From contig CM042181.1 in the NCBI GenBank assembly GCA_023376005.1, positions 17,215,412 to 17,279,411 of the forward strand: a stretch of DNA of 64,000 bases, given 5' to 3'. Every line of letters begins with the position of its first letter. Within the stretch, counting starts at the first letter, position 1. The notes under the pieces were generated by a model that was given only the letters and a program-made list of their open reading frames with translations, ran no database searches and was not told the DNA's origin. The DNA is from Doryteuthis pealeii. Lineage: Eukaryota > Mollusca > Cephalopoda > Myopsida > Loliginidae. Position numbers and translations under genes: made by a program. This document shows positions 39,901 to 54,200 of the stretch, piece after piece.

Positions 39901-42245
39901 TCCCTGTCAGTGAGAATAAATAAAACAAATTTTTTTAACTTTTTTTTTTTTTTTAAATTCTAAATATTTTCGGAAAATAAAATTCCATCATCAGAGTTAT
40001 TGAAAGTACTAGGTGTTTTTTTATAGTACTTATTCCACGGCGATATTGTAATCATCTGTTGTTTTAGAAGTTGAGGAACACCGTATATTTGAAATTTTTT
40101 TTTTCATTTTCGGTTACTTCCGTGATGTTAAATCGGTTATTTCCGTGATGTTAATTCGGTTCGGCTGTTCCTGTGCTCGTGGAGATTGTTCGAAACACCT
40201 AGTACTTTCAATAACTCTGATGATGGAATTTTATTTTCCGAAAATATTTAGAATTAAAAAAAAAAAAGAAGTTAAATAAATATAATTTTCAACACATATT
40301 GCATTGTCAATTGCCTTCAGAAATCTTTATATTACACATACACACAATGCTTCAAAGATACTATAAAAAAAAACCCTTTATTTCACTATGCCTGAGCGAG
40401 GCTAAATTTATAGTAAAAATTAAAAGAATTTCGAACAATCTCCACGAGCGCAGGAGCAGCCGAGCCGATTGAACATCACGGAAGTAACCGAAAAAGAAAA
40501 AAAAAATTTCAAATATACGGCGTTCCTCAACTTCTTAAAACAACAGATGATTACAATATCGCCGTGGGATAAGTACTATAAAAAAAACACCTAGTACTTT
40601 CAATAACTCTGATGATGGAATTTTATTTTCCAAAAATATTTAGAATTAAAAAAAAAAAGTTAAATAAATATAATTTTCAACACATATTGCCTTCAAAAAT
40701 CTTTATATAAAACAAATTTTGTTATTGTTAACATATTCCCTGTTTTCATTATCATTTCTGTACATCCTACATGTCGTCGGATATAACACTCTGTATATTA
40801 ATACGTTAATCTATTTATCAATACATAAGTATTCATTGTATTGATGTGTGTATTGTTTTCTTTTTTATTGATTTTAGACAATGGTTGTCAGGAAGAATAT
40901 CAGTTGAAATTGAATTGTGTCGTCAAATTGTTACGCAGTTCTTTGCTTATCATTGAAGATGTGGAACAAACTTCATCGGTAAGATCTTTTCTACTTAGGA
41001 TCAGAGTGTAGTATCTGTGCGATTCCTTGCACTTTTAATCTATTGAACATTACATTTTCCTACCTAGGATCAGGGCATACTATTTGCACTTTCCTTAGTG
41101 CTTTTGATATTATGACCATTACATTTTGCTAACTAGGATCAGAGGGTAGTATCTGCGCAGTCCCTTGCTCTTGATATTATGACCATTACATTTTGCTAAC
41201 TAAGATCAGAGGGTAGTATCTGCGCAGTCCTTAGTGCTTTTGATATTATGACCATTACATTTTGCTAACTAGGATCAGAGGGTAGTATCTGCACAGTCCC
41301 TGGCTCTTTTGATATTGTGACCCTTACATTTTCCTACCAAGGATCAGAGGGTAGTATATGCGCAGTTACTTAGTGCTTTTGATCTTGTGACCATTACATT
41401 TTGCTAACTAGGATCAGAGGGTAGTATCTGTGCAGTCCATAGCCCTTTTGATCTATTGAACATTACATTCTGTTACCAAGGATCAGAAGGTAGTATCTGT
41501 GCAGTCCATAGCCTTTTTGACCTCTTGACCATTAAGTTAAGTTTGGTAAAATCTACTGAATGTCTTACATAGAGTAATATTGAGTTAATCTTACAGTCCA
41601 TTCTTAGTGAGATTGATTCTTACTGAGTGCCCTATTTTTGTCACCTTTTATGCCCAAATTGTTATAGTTGCTATATCTCCTCTCTTCTCTTTCTCTCTTT
41701 CTCTTTTTGTTTCTTTTTCTCTTCTTTTCTATCTCTGTCTCTTCTTTTCTCTTTATCTCTCTCTTTCTTCTCTCTCTCTTTTTCTCTGTGTCTCACTCTC
41801 TTCTCTCTCTCTTTTTCTCTCTCTTCTCTCTTTTTGTTTCTCTCTCTCTCTCTCTCTCTTTCTGTGTATGTCTCACTCTCTGTCTTCTCTCTATTTTCTT
41901 TCTTTCTCTCCCTCTCTCTCTCCTCTCACATTTTTTTCTTTTTATGTCTCTTCTCTCTTTCTTTTTCTCTCTTTCTTCTCTCTCTTTTCTTTCTCACTCT
42001 TCTCTCTCTCTCTCTCTCTCTTAACCTCTCTCTCTCTTTTTTTGTTTCTTTTTCTCTTCTTTTCTATCTCTGTCTCTTCATTTCTCTTATCTCTCTCTTT
42101 CTTCTCTCTCTCTTTTTCTCTGTGTCTCACTCTCTTCTCTCTTCTCTTTTTCTCTTCTTCTCTCTTTTTTTCTCTCTCTCTCTCTTTCTTTCTGTGTATG
42201 TCTCTCTCTCTCTCTGTCTTCTCTCTATTTTCTTTCTCTATCTCT

Positions 42246-42287
<42 letters not shown>

Positions 42288-45200
42288 CACATTTTTTCTT
42301 TTTTATGTCTCTTCTCTCTTTCTTCTCTCTTTTTGTTTCTCTCTCTCTCCTCTCTCTCTCTATCTCTCTCCCTCTCTTTCTGTGTATGTCTCTCTCTGTC
42401 TTCTCTCTATTTTCTTTTCTTCTCTCTCTCTCCCTCTCTCTCTCCTCTCACATTTTTCTTTTATGTCTCTTCTCTTTCTTCTCTTCTCTCTCTCTTCTTT
42501 CTCTCTTTCTTCTCTCTTTTTATTTCTTACTCTCTCTCTCTCTCTCTCTCTCTTTTCTTTCTCACTCTTCCCTCTCTCTCTCTCTGTCTTCTCTCTTTCT
42601 CTCTCTTCTCCTTCTTCTTTCATTTTTTTCTTTTATGTCTCTTCTCTCTTTCTCTCTCTCTCTTTCGTTTCTCTCTCTCTCTCTCTCTCATCCTCTCTCT
42701 CTCTCTTGATAGAATCTCAAATTCTTTCTTTTTTTTCTTTCCTTCTCCCAGGTGGTTAGCCATGCCTTCCAGTGTCTATTGTGCTATCTACCTTTCGTTC
42801 TATCTCACGTATCCGACGTATCCGAAGAAAATTCCACCACAGCACCAAATTGCGACACAGATAATTCGGACTGTGACACAAAACCTCATCTAGATTGGTC
42901 AGATAACCCTGACGTCACAGCCGCTAACATAACTGCTATTACCGCGAATGTCGTCACATGTTCCCTCTGTCACCCCCAGTGGGAAATTCGGGATACGACG
43001 GTCGAGTTTCTAGCAAAGATTTTTGCGTCTTCTGCTGGTAAGTATTGGATTTTCATACCAGATTTTATTTTATCACAAAAATGTCAAATCATGTAGGCCA
43101 TGTGGTGTTATTTTTGTATTTGCCTGGAGAGTTGTCTGCCCGTTTAGTTTCGCTGGTTCCTGCTAGGGGCCTCGGTTGTATTTAAGCGGCTGATTTGAAC
43201 TTCTCTCTCTCTCTTTGCTGCTGCTCAACCTACGAGACACTATGGGTTAGACTCTGGTCTACCCCCCTCTTGTTGGGGATTTGCCCCCTCCTTACATTAC
43301 TGTAAGTGATTCATATAGCATGGACTATTCCTAGTCTCATGTCTGTTGCTTTTATGTTTATCCTTTTACATGTAACTTTGTATTACTTATGTATGTATGT
43401 TTATGTACACCTCTATGTATTATGTACCCTGTTTATTCTGTGCTGTATATAAAATGTTTTGTCTATCAACCTTTTCGGAGTTTTATCTTCAAGTATTATC
43501 ACTTTGAATCTTACAGCCATATTACCCACCCACTTCAATTTTTCTTAAATTTTGTCCAGGTTTGGATTATGTTAAAGTTTAAAAAATCCCTAAAATTTGA
43601 GTTCACAATTCCAAAAATTGGCAGGTATATGTCAATTTGCAGTTCTTCAAATTTGAGGGGTGTTGCGAAAAATGGCAACGTTTTCGTAATCTATTTTTGT
43701 CTGTAAAATGAATTCTAGAGCTTCCCTACTACTAAGAATTGGTTTATAAAAGCATTTTGGCTCAAGGAATCAAAAAATGCTATAAAAAAGTCAGAAAGTT
43801 AACCACTTTTTAAGTTATTAATGATTTCTGATTTGCAAAATTTTAACTGATGTTGTAGCTTCGGTTCTGAATCAAACTATTTTTTTTTATCAATATATGT
43901 GATAATAATAGAAAAAAATTTGAAAAGAAAGTGAGTGAGAGAGAAATTGACTGAAGAGAGAGTGAGTAAGAGAGATAACTGGAATGAAGAGAGAGTGAGT
44001 AAGAGAGATGACTTGAATGAAGAGAGAGTGAGTAAGAGAGATGACTTGAATGAAGAGAGAGTGAGTGAGAGAGAAATTGACTGAAGAGAGAGTGAGTGAG
44101 AGAGAAATTGACTGAAGAGAGAGTGAGTGAGAGAGATGACTTGACTGAAGAGAGAGTGAGTGAGAGAGATGACTTGAATGAAGAGAGAGTGAGTGAGAGA
44201 ATAACTTGAATGAAGAGAGAGTGAGTGAGAGAGATGACTTGAATGAAGAGAGAGTGAGTGAGAGAGATGACTTGAATGAAGAGAGAGTGAGTGAGAGAGA
44301 TGAGTTGACTGAAGAGAGAGTGAGTGAGAGAGATGACTTGAATGAAGAGAGAGTGATTAAGTGAGATGACTTGAATGAAGAGAGAGTGAGTGAGAGAGAT
44401 AACTTGACTGAAGAGAGAGTGAGTAAGAGATGACTGGAATGAAGAGAGAGTGAGTAAGAGAGATGACTTGAATGAGAGAGAGTGATTAAGTGAGATGACT
44501 TGAATGAAGAGAGAGTGAGTGAGAGATAACTTGACTGAAGAAGAGTGAGTAAGAGAGATTGACTTGACTGAAGAGAGAGTGAGTGAGAGAGATGACTTGA
44601 CTGAAGAGAGAGTGAGTAAGAGATGACTTGAATGAAGAAGAGTAAGAGAGATAACTTGAATGAAGAGAGAGTGAGTGAGAGAGATGACTTGAATGAAGAG
44701 AGAGTAAGAGAGATAACTTGAATGAAGAGTGAGTGAGTAAGAGAGATGACTTGACTGAAGAGAGAGTGAGTAAGAGAGATGACTTGAATGAAGAGAGAGT
44801 AAGAGAGATGACTTGAATGAAGAGAGAGTGAGTAAGAGAGAATGAAGAGAGAGTGAGTAAAGAGATTTTAATGAAGAGAGAGGGAGTGAGAGAGAAATTG
44901 ACTGAAGAGAGAGTGAGTGAGAGAGATGACTTGACTGAAGAGAGAGTGAGTGAGAGAGATGACTTGAATGAAGAGAGAGTGAGTGAGAGAGATGACTTGA
45001 CTGAAGAGAGAGTGAGTAAGAGAGATTACTTGACTGAAGAGAGAGTGAGTGAGAGAAATAAATTGACTGAATAGAGAGTGAGTGAGTATCCAGAATTAGA
45101 ACTAGTCTTTCCATGTCCACGTCCTTCATTGATAACCATTACACCATGAGAGCCTCTAACATTCCATTTATGTAGTTGATTTGAAATATTCAAGTGTGTT

Positions 45201-48200
45201 TATCTTTTTATGTAAGTAAACCAAAACATTTATTTATGTGAAGGGGAGGTGTCAACAAAATTTGGCTTGGGAACTTCTTTTGATAACACTGGTTTACAAA
45301 ATAATATTTTTTGTCTGAGGCAAGAATGTGAATAGGTGTTTTTTTACTAATTTGGGTGTGCTGATTTCAAATTTATAAACAGTTTTGCTCTATCACCTCT
45401 AGTTTTCTGTCTTTTAAATAGTCTCATTTTAGTATATACAGAGTATATACGTGCTTAGTTCAACAGTTGCAGCAGCTTATTACAGATAAAACAGGATAGA
45501 TAAAGAACATTGACGGAATAAATATACTTGGATGATACAATGTACACAATTCATAGTACCGCAGACAGAAATGTGTTTTCTTAGATGATCTGCTGACTGC
45601 CAGTGCACTACTGGCCAGTGCACTACTGGCCAGTGCACTACTGGCTGTTGATTGAGATGTGTTGGCTACGCTTAACTGCCAAAATCCGTCTTGATATATA
45701 GCTATATCTTATTATAATGGAGATTGTGTGTTTTTCTGTGTGTAACCGAAATTATATTACTACTCAAGTCACAATTCCCTTAATTATTTACGTCAAATTC
45801 TCCATGATTTCATTCTTTTAAACCTTCAGTTATTAATAAAAATTGTTTTACATTATTGTTGACCATATCTACGTTCTAATAACATGCAATTGTATTTATA
45901 TATACAACAAAATAGCGGTTTACAGTTTGAACGGGAAGGCTAATTTGCATATTGATATTTAAAATTTTATTTTAATAAATATGTGCTTGGTATTATTGAT
46001 TTCTAATTGTTTGGTTTTATCTTAAGAAATATAAACAAAAGTCTCGGGGATAAATCTTAAAAGAAATTTATTTACAAGAAGAAATAACTGTAATATTATC
46101 CTTTACTCCCTATTTTAACTAAATAGTTAAATTAAGAAAATTTACCAATGAAAGAGGGGAGTAATGGAAAATGATGGAAGAGTTAGTTTCAAAGTTGTTC
46201 TATTTTTCGATTAACCCCCTCTGTTGCAGATCTTTTTATCTGCATTCTTAGTCAGTTTCATTAGCCTTTCTAATTTAATATGATATTTTATTATATCAAA
46301 ACTTAAATACTTGCACCCGGAGGGTGCTTATATTTGCTAGTATATATAATGTAATGCTATCACTTGGATTTATTGCATAATAACTAAAAAAAAAGACATA
46401 AGTCACACAATATTAGAAATTAACCCTGAATGCATATACGCCTTTATGTACAGTATGTGTACAAAATGTACAGTATGCATATCTAAAAAACTAGAGGTGA
46501 TGAGTAAAAACGGATTTCCAATCTGAATTCAGCTGCACCCCCAAATTAGGTTAAAACAGCTATTTTTGTGCTTGCCTCAATTTCTTTGTAAACCAGTGTA
46601 ATTAGTATTACTAGTACAAAATAAAAACGCCCTCCGGGCGATGTAAATAGATTTGAAACATATTTCCTGAGGTGTGGGAGTAAAAAATTCAATGTTAGCG
46701 AGTTGTACCCTAAGTAAGTAAAATCATCAGATTCATTAAAGGATTAAAAAATAAAACAATTTGATAAGTAANNNNNNNNNNNNNNNNNNNNNNNNNNNNN
46801 NNNNNNNNNNNNNNNNNNNNNNNNNNNNNNNNNNNNNNNNNNNNNNNNNNNNNNNNNNNNNNNNNNNNNNNAAGAGAGAGATTAAAGATGACTTGAATGA
46901 AGAGAGGCGTGAGTAAGAGAGATGATGAAGAGAGAGTGAGTAGAGAGATGACTTGAATGAAGAGAGAGTAAGAGAGATAACTTGAATGAAGAGACGAATG
47001 AGTGAGAGAGTGACTTGAATGAAGAGAGGTGCAGTAAGTGGATGACTTGAAATGAAGAGAGAGTGAGTGAAGAGAGGACTGAATGAAGAGAGAGTGAATG
47101 AGAGAGGACTTGAATGAAGAGAGTGAGTAAGTGGATAACTTGAATGAAGAGAGAGTGAGTGAGAGAGAGAACTTGAATGAAGAGAGAGTGAGTAAGTGAG
47201 ATGACTTGAATGAAGAGAGAGTGAGTGAGAGAGGACTTGAATGAAAGAGTGAGTGAGTAGAGGAGGAATGAAGAGAGTGAGTAAGTGAGATGACTTGATG
47301 AAGAGAGAGTGAGTGAAGAGAATGACTTGAATGAAGAGAGAGTGAGTAGTGAGATGACTTGATGAAGAGAGAGTGAGTGAGAGAGATGACTTGAATGAAG
47401 AGAGAGTGAGTGAGAAGAGATGACTTGAATGAAGAGAGAGTGAGTGAGAGAGATGATTTAACTGAAAGAGAGAGTGAGTGAGAGAGATGACTTGAATGAA
47501 GAGAGAGTGAGTGAGAGAGATGACTTGAATGAAGAAGAGTGATGAGAGAGATGACTTGAATGAAGAGAGAGTGAGTGAAGAGAGATGACTTTAATGAAAA
47601 AGAGTGAGTGAGAGAGATGACTTTAAATGAAGAGAGAGTGAGAGAGAGTTGAGAGAGAGATGACTTGAAATGAAGAGAGAGTGAGTGAGAAAGAGATTGA
47701 CTTTAATGAAACAGAGTGAGTGAGAGAGATGACTTAATGAAGAGAGAGTGAGTGAGAGAGATGACTTGAATGAAAGAGATGACTTTAATGAAGAGAGAGT
47801 GAGTAAGAGAGATGACTTGACTGAAGAGAGAGTGAGTAAGAAAGATGACTTGAATGAAGGAGAGTGAGTGAGAGAGATGACTTGAATGAGAGAGAGTGAG
47901 TAAGAGAGATGACTTGAATGAAGAGAGAGTAAGAGAGATAACTTAAATGAAGAGAGAGTGAGTGAGAGAGATGACTTGAATGAAGAGAAAGTGAGTGAGA
48001 GAGATGACTTTAATGAAGAGAGAGTGAGTGAGAGAGATGACTTGAATGAAGAGAAAGTGAGTGAGAGAGATGACTTGAATGAAGAGAGAGTGAGTGAGAG
48101 AGATGACTTTAATGAAGAGAGAGTGAGTAAGAGAGATGACTTGACTGAAGAGAGAGTGAGTAAGAAAGATGACTTGAAATGAAGAGAAAGTGAGTGAGAG

Positions 48201-51200
48201 AGATGACTTTAATGAAGAGAGAGTGAGTGAGAGAGATGACTTGAATGAAGAGAGTGAGTGAGAGAGATGATTGACTGAAGAGAGAGTGAGTGAGAGAGAT
48301 GACTTGAATGAAGAGAGAGTGAGTGAGAGAGATGACTTCAATGAAGAGAGAGTGAGTGAGAGAGATGTTGACTGAAGAAGAGAGATGAGTGAGAGAGATG
48401 ACTTGAATGAAGAGAGAGTGAGTAAGAGAGATGACTTGAAATGAAGAGAGAGTGGTAGTGAGATGAGATGAAGAGAGTGAGTGAGAGACTTGAATGAGAG
48501 AGAGTGAGTGAGAGAGAGACTTGAATGAAGAGAGAGTGAGTAAGTGAGATGACTTGAATGAAGAGAGAGTGAATGAAGAGATGACTGGAATGAAGAGAGA
48601 GTGAGTGAGAGAGATGAATCTAATGAGAGAGAGTGTAAGTGAGTGACTTGATGAAGAGAGAGTGAGTGAGAGAGATGACTTGAATGAAGAGAGAGTGAGT
48701 GAGAGAGATGACTTTAATGAAAACAGAGTGAGTGAGAGAGATGACTTTAATGAAGAGAGAGTGAGTGAGAGAGATGACTTGAATGAAGAGAGAGTGAGTG
48801 AGAGAGATGACTGACTGAAGAGAAAGTGAGTGAGAGAGATGACTTGAATGAAGAGAGAGTGAGTGAGAGAGATGATTGAATGAAGAGAGAGTGAGTGAGA
48901 GAGATGACTTGAATGAAGAGAGAGTGATTGAGAGGATGACTTGAATGAAGAGAGAGTGAGTGAGAGAGATGACTTGAATGAAAGAGAGAGTGAGTGAGAG
49001 AGATGACTTTAATGAAAACAGAGTGAAGTGAGGAGATGACTTTAATGAAGAGAGAGTGAGTGAGAGAGATGACTTGACTAAGAGAGAGTGAGTGAGAGAG
49101 ATGACGAATGAAGAGGAGTGAGAGAGATGACTTGATGAAAGAAAGTGAGTGAGAGAGTTGACTTGAATGAAGAGAGAGTGAGTGAGAGAGATGACTTTAA
49201 TGAAGAGAGAGTGAGTAAGAGAGATGACTTGACTGAAGAGAGAGTGAGTAAGAAAGATGACTTGAATGAAAGAGGGTGAGTAAGAGAGATGAATGAAGAG
49301 AGAGTGAGTAAGAGAGATGACTTGAATGAAGAGAGAGTGAGTGAGAGAGATGAGCTGAAGAGAGAGTGAGTGAGAGAGATGACTTGACTGAAGAGAAAGT
49401 GGTGGAGAGATGAACTTGACTGAGAGAGAGTGAGTGAGAGAGATGACTTTAATGAAGAGAGAGTGAGTGAGAGAGATGACTTGAATGAAGAGAGTGAGTG
49501 AGAGAGATGACTTGACTGAAGAGAAGTGAGTGAAGAGATGACTTGAAGAAGAGAGAGTGAGTGAGAGAGATGACTTGAATGAAGAGAGAGTGAGTGAGAG
49601 AGATGACTTGAATGAAGAGAGAGTGAGTGAGAGAGATGACTTGAATGAAGAGAGAGTGAGAGTGAGAGAGATGAGTTGACTTTAATGAAAACAGAGTGAG
49701 TGAGAGAGATGACTTTAATGAAGAGAGAGTGAGTGAGAGAGATGACTTGACTGAAGAGAGAGTGAGTGAGAGAGATGACGAATGAAGAGAGAGTGAGTGA
49801 GAGAGATGACTTGACTGAAGAGAAAGTGAGTGAGAGAGATGACTTGAATGAAGAGAGAGTGAGTGAGAGAGATGACTTGAATGAAGAGAGAGTGAGTAAG
49901 AAAGATGACTTGAATGAAGAGAGAGTGAGTAAGAGAGATGACTTGAATGAAGAGAGAGTAAGAGAGATAACTTGAATGAAGAGAGAGTGAGTGAGAGGAT
50001 GACTTGAATGAAGAGAGAGTGAGTAAGTGAGATGACTTGAATGAAGAGAGAGTGAGTGAGAGAGATGACTTGAATGAAGAGAGAGTGTGTGAGAGAGATG
50101 ACTTGACTGAGAAGAAAGTGAGTGAGAGAGATGACTTGAATGAAGAGAGAGTGAGTGAGAGAGATGACTTGAATGAAGAGAGAGTGAGTGAGAGAGATGA
50201 CTTGACTGAAGAGAGTGAGTGAGAGAGATGACTTGAATGAAGAGAGAGTGAGTGAGAGAGATGACTTGAATGAAGAGAGAGTGAGTGAGAGAGATGACTT
50301 TAATGAAGAGAGAGTGAGTAAGAGAGATGACCTTGACTGAAGAGAGAGTGAGTAAGAAAGATGACTTGAATGAAGAGAGAGTGAGTGAGAGAGATGACTT
50401 GAATGAAGAGAGAGTGAGTAAGAGAGATGACTTGAATGAAGAGAGAGTAAGAGAGATAACTTGAATGAAGAGAGAGTGAGTGAGAGAGGACTTGAATGAA
50501 GAGAGTGAGTAAGTGAGATAACTTGAATGAAGAGAGAGTGAGTGAGAGAGATGACTTGAATGAAGAGAGAGTGAGTAAGTGAGATGACTTGAATGAGAGA
50601 GAGTGAGTGAGAGAGATGACTTGAATGAAGAGAGAGTGAGTGAGTGAGAGAGATGACTTGAATGAAGAGAGAGTGAGTGAGAGAGATGACTTGAATGAAG
50701 AGAGAGTGAGTAAGAGAGATGACTAGAATGAAGAGAGAGTGAGTGAGAGAGATGACTTGAATGAAGAGAAAGTGAGTGAGAGAGATGACTTGAATGAAGA
50801 GAGAGAGTGAGTGAGAGAGATGACTTTTAATGAAAATAGAGTGAGTGAGAGAGATGACTTGAATGAAGAGAGAGTGAGTGAGAGAGATGACTTTAATGAA
50901 AACAGAGTGAGTGAAAGAGATGACTTTAATGAAGAGAGAGTGAATGAGAGAGATGACTTGAATGAAGAGAGAGTGAGTAAGAGAGATGACTTGACTGAAG
51001 AGAGAGTGAGTAAGAGAGATGACTTGAATGAAGAGAGAGTGAATGAGAGAGATGACTTGAATGAAGAGAGAGTGAGTAAGAGAGATGACTTGAATGAAGA
51101 GAGAGTGAGTGAGAAGATGACTTGAATGAAGAGAAAGTGAGTGAGAGAGAATTGACTGAAGAGAGAGTGAATGAGAGATGACTGGAATGAGAGAGAGTGA

Positions 51201-54200
51201 GTGAGAGAGATGACTTGAATGAAGAGAGAGTGATAAGAGAGATGACTTGACTGAAGAGAGAGTGAGTAAGAGAAATGACTTGAATGAAGAGAGAGTGAAT
51301 GAGAGAGATGACTTGAATGAAGAGAGAGTGAGTAAGAGAGATGACTTGAATGAAGAGAGAGTGAGTAAGAGAGATGACTTGAATGAAGAGAGAGTGAGTG
51401 AGAAAGATGACTTGAATGAAGAGAAAGTGAGTGAGAGAGAAATTGACTGAAGAGAGAGTGAGTGAGAGAGATGACTGGAATGAAGAGAGAGTGAATGAGA
51501 GAGATGACTTGAATGAAGAGAGAGTGAGTAAGAGAGATGACTTGACTGAAGAGAGAGTGAGTAAGAGAGATGACTTGAATGAGAGAGAGTGAGTAGAGAG
51601 ATGACTTGAATGAAGAGAGAGTGAATGAGAGAGATGACTTGAATGAAGAGAGAGTGAGTAAGAGAGATGACTTGAATGAAGAGAGAGTGAGTGAGAAAGA
51701 TGACTTGAATGAAGAGAAAGTGAGTGAGAGAGAAATTGACTGAAGAGAGAGTGAGTGAGAGAGATGACTTGAATGAAGAGAGAGTGAGTGAGAGAGATGA
51801 CTTGACTGAAGAGAGAGTGAGTAAGAGAGATGACTTGAATGAAGAGAGAGTGAGTGAGAGAGATGACTTGAATGAAGAGAGAGTGAGTAAGAGAGATGAC
51901 TTGATGAAGAGAGAGTGAGTGAGAGAGATGATTGAATGAAGAGAGAGTGAGTGAGAGAGATGACTTGAATGAAGAGAGAGTGAGTGAGAGAGATGACTTG
52001 AATGAAGAGAGAGTGAGTAAGAGAGATGACTGATGAAGAGAGAGTGAGAGAGATACTTGAATGAAGAGAGAGTGAGTGAGAGAGATGACTTGAATGAAGA
52101 GAGTGAGTAAGTGAGATGAATGAAGAGAGAGTGAGTGAGAGAGATGACTTGAATGAAGAGAGAGTGAGTAAGTGAGATGACTTGAATGAAGAGAGAGTGA
52201 GTGAGAGAGATGACTTGAATGAAGAGAGAGTGAGAGAGATGAGATGACTTGAATGAAGAGAAAGTGAGTGAGAGAGATGACTGAAGAGAGAGTGAGTGAG
52301 AGAGATGACTGAAGAGAGTGAGTGAGAGAGATGACTTGATGAAGAGAGAGTGAGTGAGAAATGACTTGAATGAAGAGAAAGTGAGTGAGAGAGAAATTGA
52401 CTGAAGAGAGAGTGAGTGAGAGAGATGACTGGAATGAAGAGAGAGTGAATGAGAGAGATGACTTGAATGAAGAGAGAGTGAGTAAGAGAGATGACTTGAC
52501 TGAAGAGAGAGTGAGTAAGAGAGATGACTTGAATGAAGAGAGAGTGAGTAAGAGAGATGACTTGAATGAAGAGAGAGTGAATGAGAGAGATGACTTGAAT
52601 GAAGAGAGAGTGAGTGAGAAAGATGACTTGAATGAAGAGAAAGTGAGTGAGAGAGAAATTGACTGAAGAGAGAGTGAGTGAGAGAGATGACTTGACTGAA
52701 GAGAGAGTGAGTAAGAGAGATGACTTGAATGAAGAGAGAGTGAGAGAGATGACTTGAATGAAGAGAGAGTGAGTAAGAGAGATGACTTGAATGAAGAGAG
52801 AGTGAATGAGAGAGATGACTTGAATGAAGAGAGAGTGAGTAAGAGAGATGACTTGAATGAAGAGAGAGTGAGTAGAGAGATGACTTGAATGAAGAAGAGT
52901 GAGTGAGAGAGATGACTTGACTGAAGAGAGAGTGAGTAAGAGAGATGACTTGAATGAAGAGAGAGTGAGTGAGAGAGATGACTTGAATGAAGAGAGAGTG
53001 AGTAAGAGAGATGACTTGAATGAAGAGAGAGTGAGTGAGAGAGATGACTTGAATGAAGAGAGAGTGAGTGAGAGAGATGACTTGACTGAAGAGAGAGTGA
53101 GTGAGAAAGATGACTTGAATGAAGAGAAGAGTGAATGAGAGAGATGACTGGAATGAAGAGAGAGTGAGTGAGAGAGATGACTTGAATGAAGAGAGAGTGA
53201 GTGAGAGAGATGACTTGAATGAGAGAGAGTGAGTAAGAGAGATGAATGAAGAGAGAGTGATAAGAGAGATGACTTGAATGAAGAGAGAGTGAGTAAGAGA
53301 GATGAATGAAGAGAGAGTGAGTAAGAGAGATGACTTGAATGAAGAGAGAGTGAGTGAGAGAGATGACTTTAATGAAGACAGAGTGAGTAAGAGAGATGAC
53401 TTGAATGAAGAGAGAGTGAGTGAGAGAGATGACTTGAATGAAGAGAGAGTGAGTGAGAAAGATGACTTGAATGAAGAGAAAGTGAGTGAGAGAGAAATTG
53501 ACTGAAGAGAGAGTGAATGAGAGAGATGACTGGAATGAAGAGAGAGTGAGTGAGAGAGATGACTTGAATGAAGAGAGAGTGAGTGAGAGAGATGACTTGA
53601 CTGAATAGTGAGTGAGTAAGAGAGATGACTTGAATGAAGAGAGAGTAAGAGAGATGACTGAAGAGAGAGTGAGTAAGAGAGATGACTTGAATGAAGAGAG
53701 AGTGAGTGAGAGAGATGACTTTAATGAAGACAGTGAGTGAGAGAGAATGAAGAGAGAGTGAGTGAGAGAGATGACTTGAATGAAGAGAGAGTGAGTGAGA
53801 GAGATGACTTTAATGAAGAGAGAGTGAGTAAGAGAGATGACTTGACTGAAGAGAGAGTGAGTAAGAAAGATGACTTGAATGAAGAGAGAGTGAGTGAGAG
53901 AGATGACTTGAATGAAGAGAGAGTGAGTAAGAAAGATGACTTGAATGAAGAGAGAGTGAGTAAGAGAGATGACTTGAATGAAGAGAGAGTAAGAGAGATA
54001 ACTTGAATGAAGAGAGAGAGTGAGTGAGAGAGGACTTGAATGAAGAGAGTGAGTAAGTGAGATACTTGAATGAAGAGAGAGTGAGTGAGAGAGATGACTT
54101 GAATGAAGAGAGAGTGAGTAAGATGATTGATGAAGAGAGTGAGTGGAGAGATGACTTGAGAAGAGTGAGTGAGAGAGATGACTTGACTGAAGAGAGAGTG

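Larger units (their letters stand above)
45081..46771. repeat. Array flank, copy A (duplicated at 55591-56620)
   Basis: Matches the sequence after array copy B nearly base for base, except for three differences. It carries a 634-bp Helitron. It has three rather than one 'agtgcactactggcc' units near 45610. It is cut off by the N gap inside the element that is complete in copy B. It includes a reverse tRNA-like head at 45095-45160 ('ttgataaccattacaccatg'). Confidence 0.9.

Noticed and set aside
41607..42893. 428- and 360-codon Leu/Ser/Phe-rich frames upstream of exon 8
   Set aside because: They are the CT tract read as codons; the only coding part is exon 8, whose true frame starts at the acceptor 42752.
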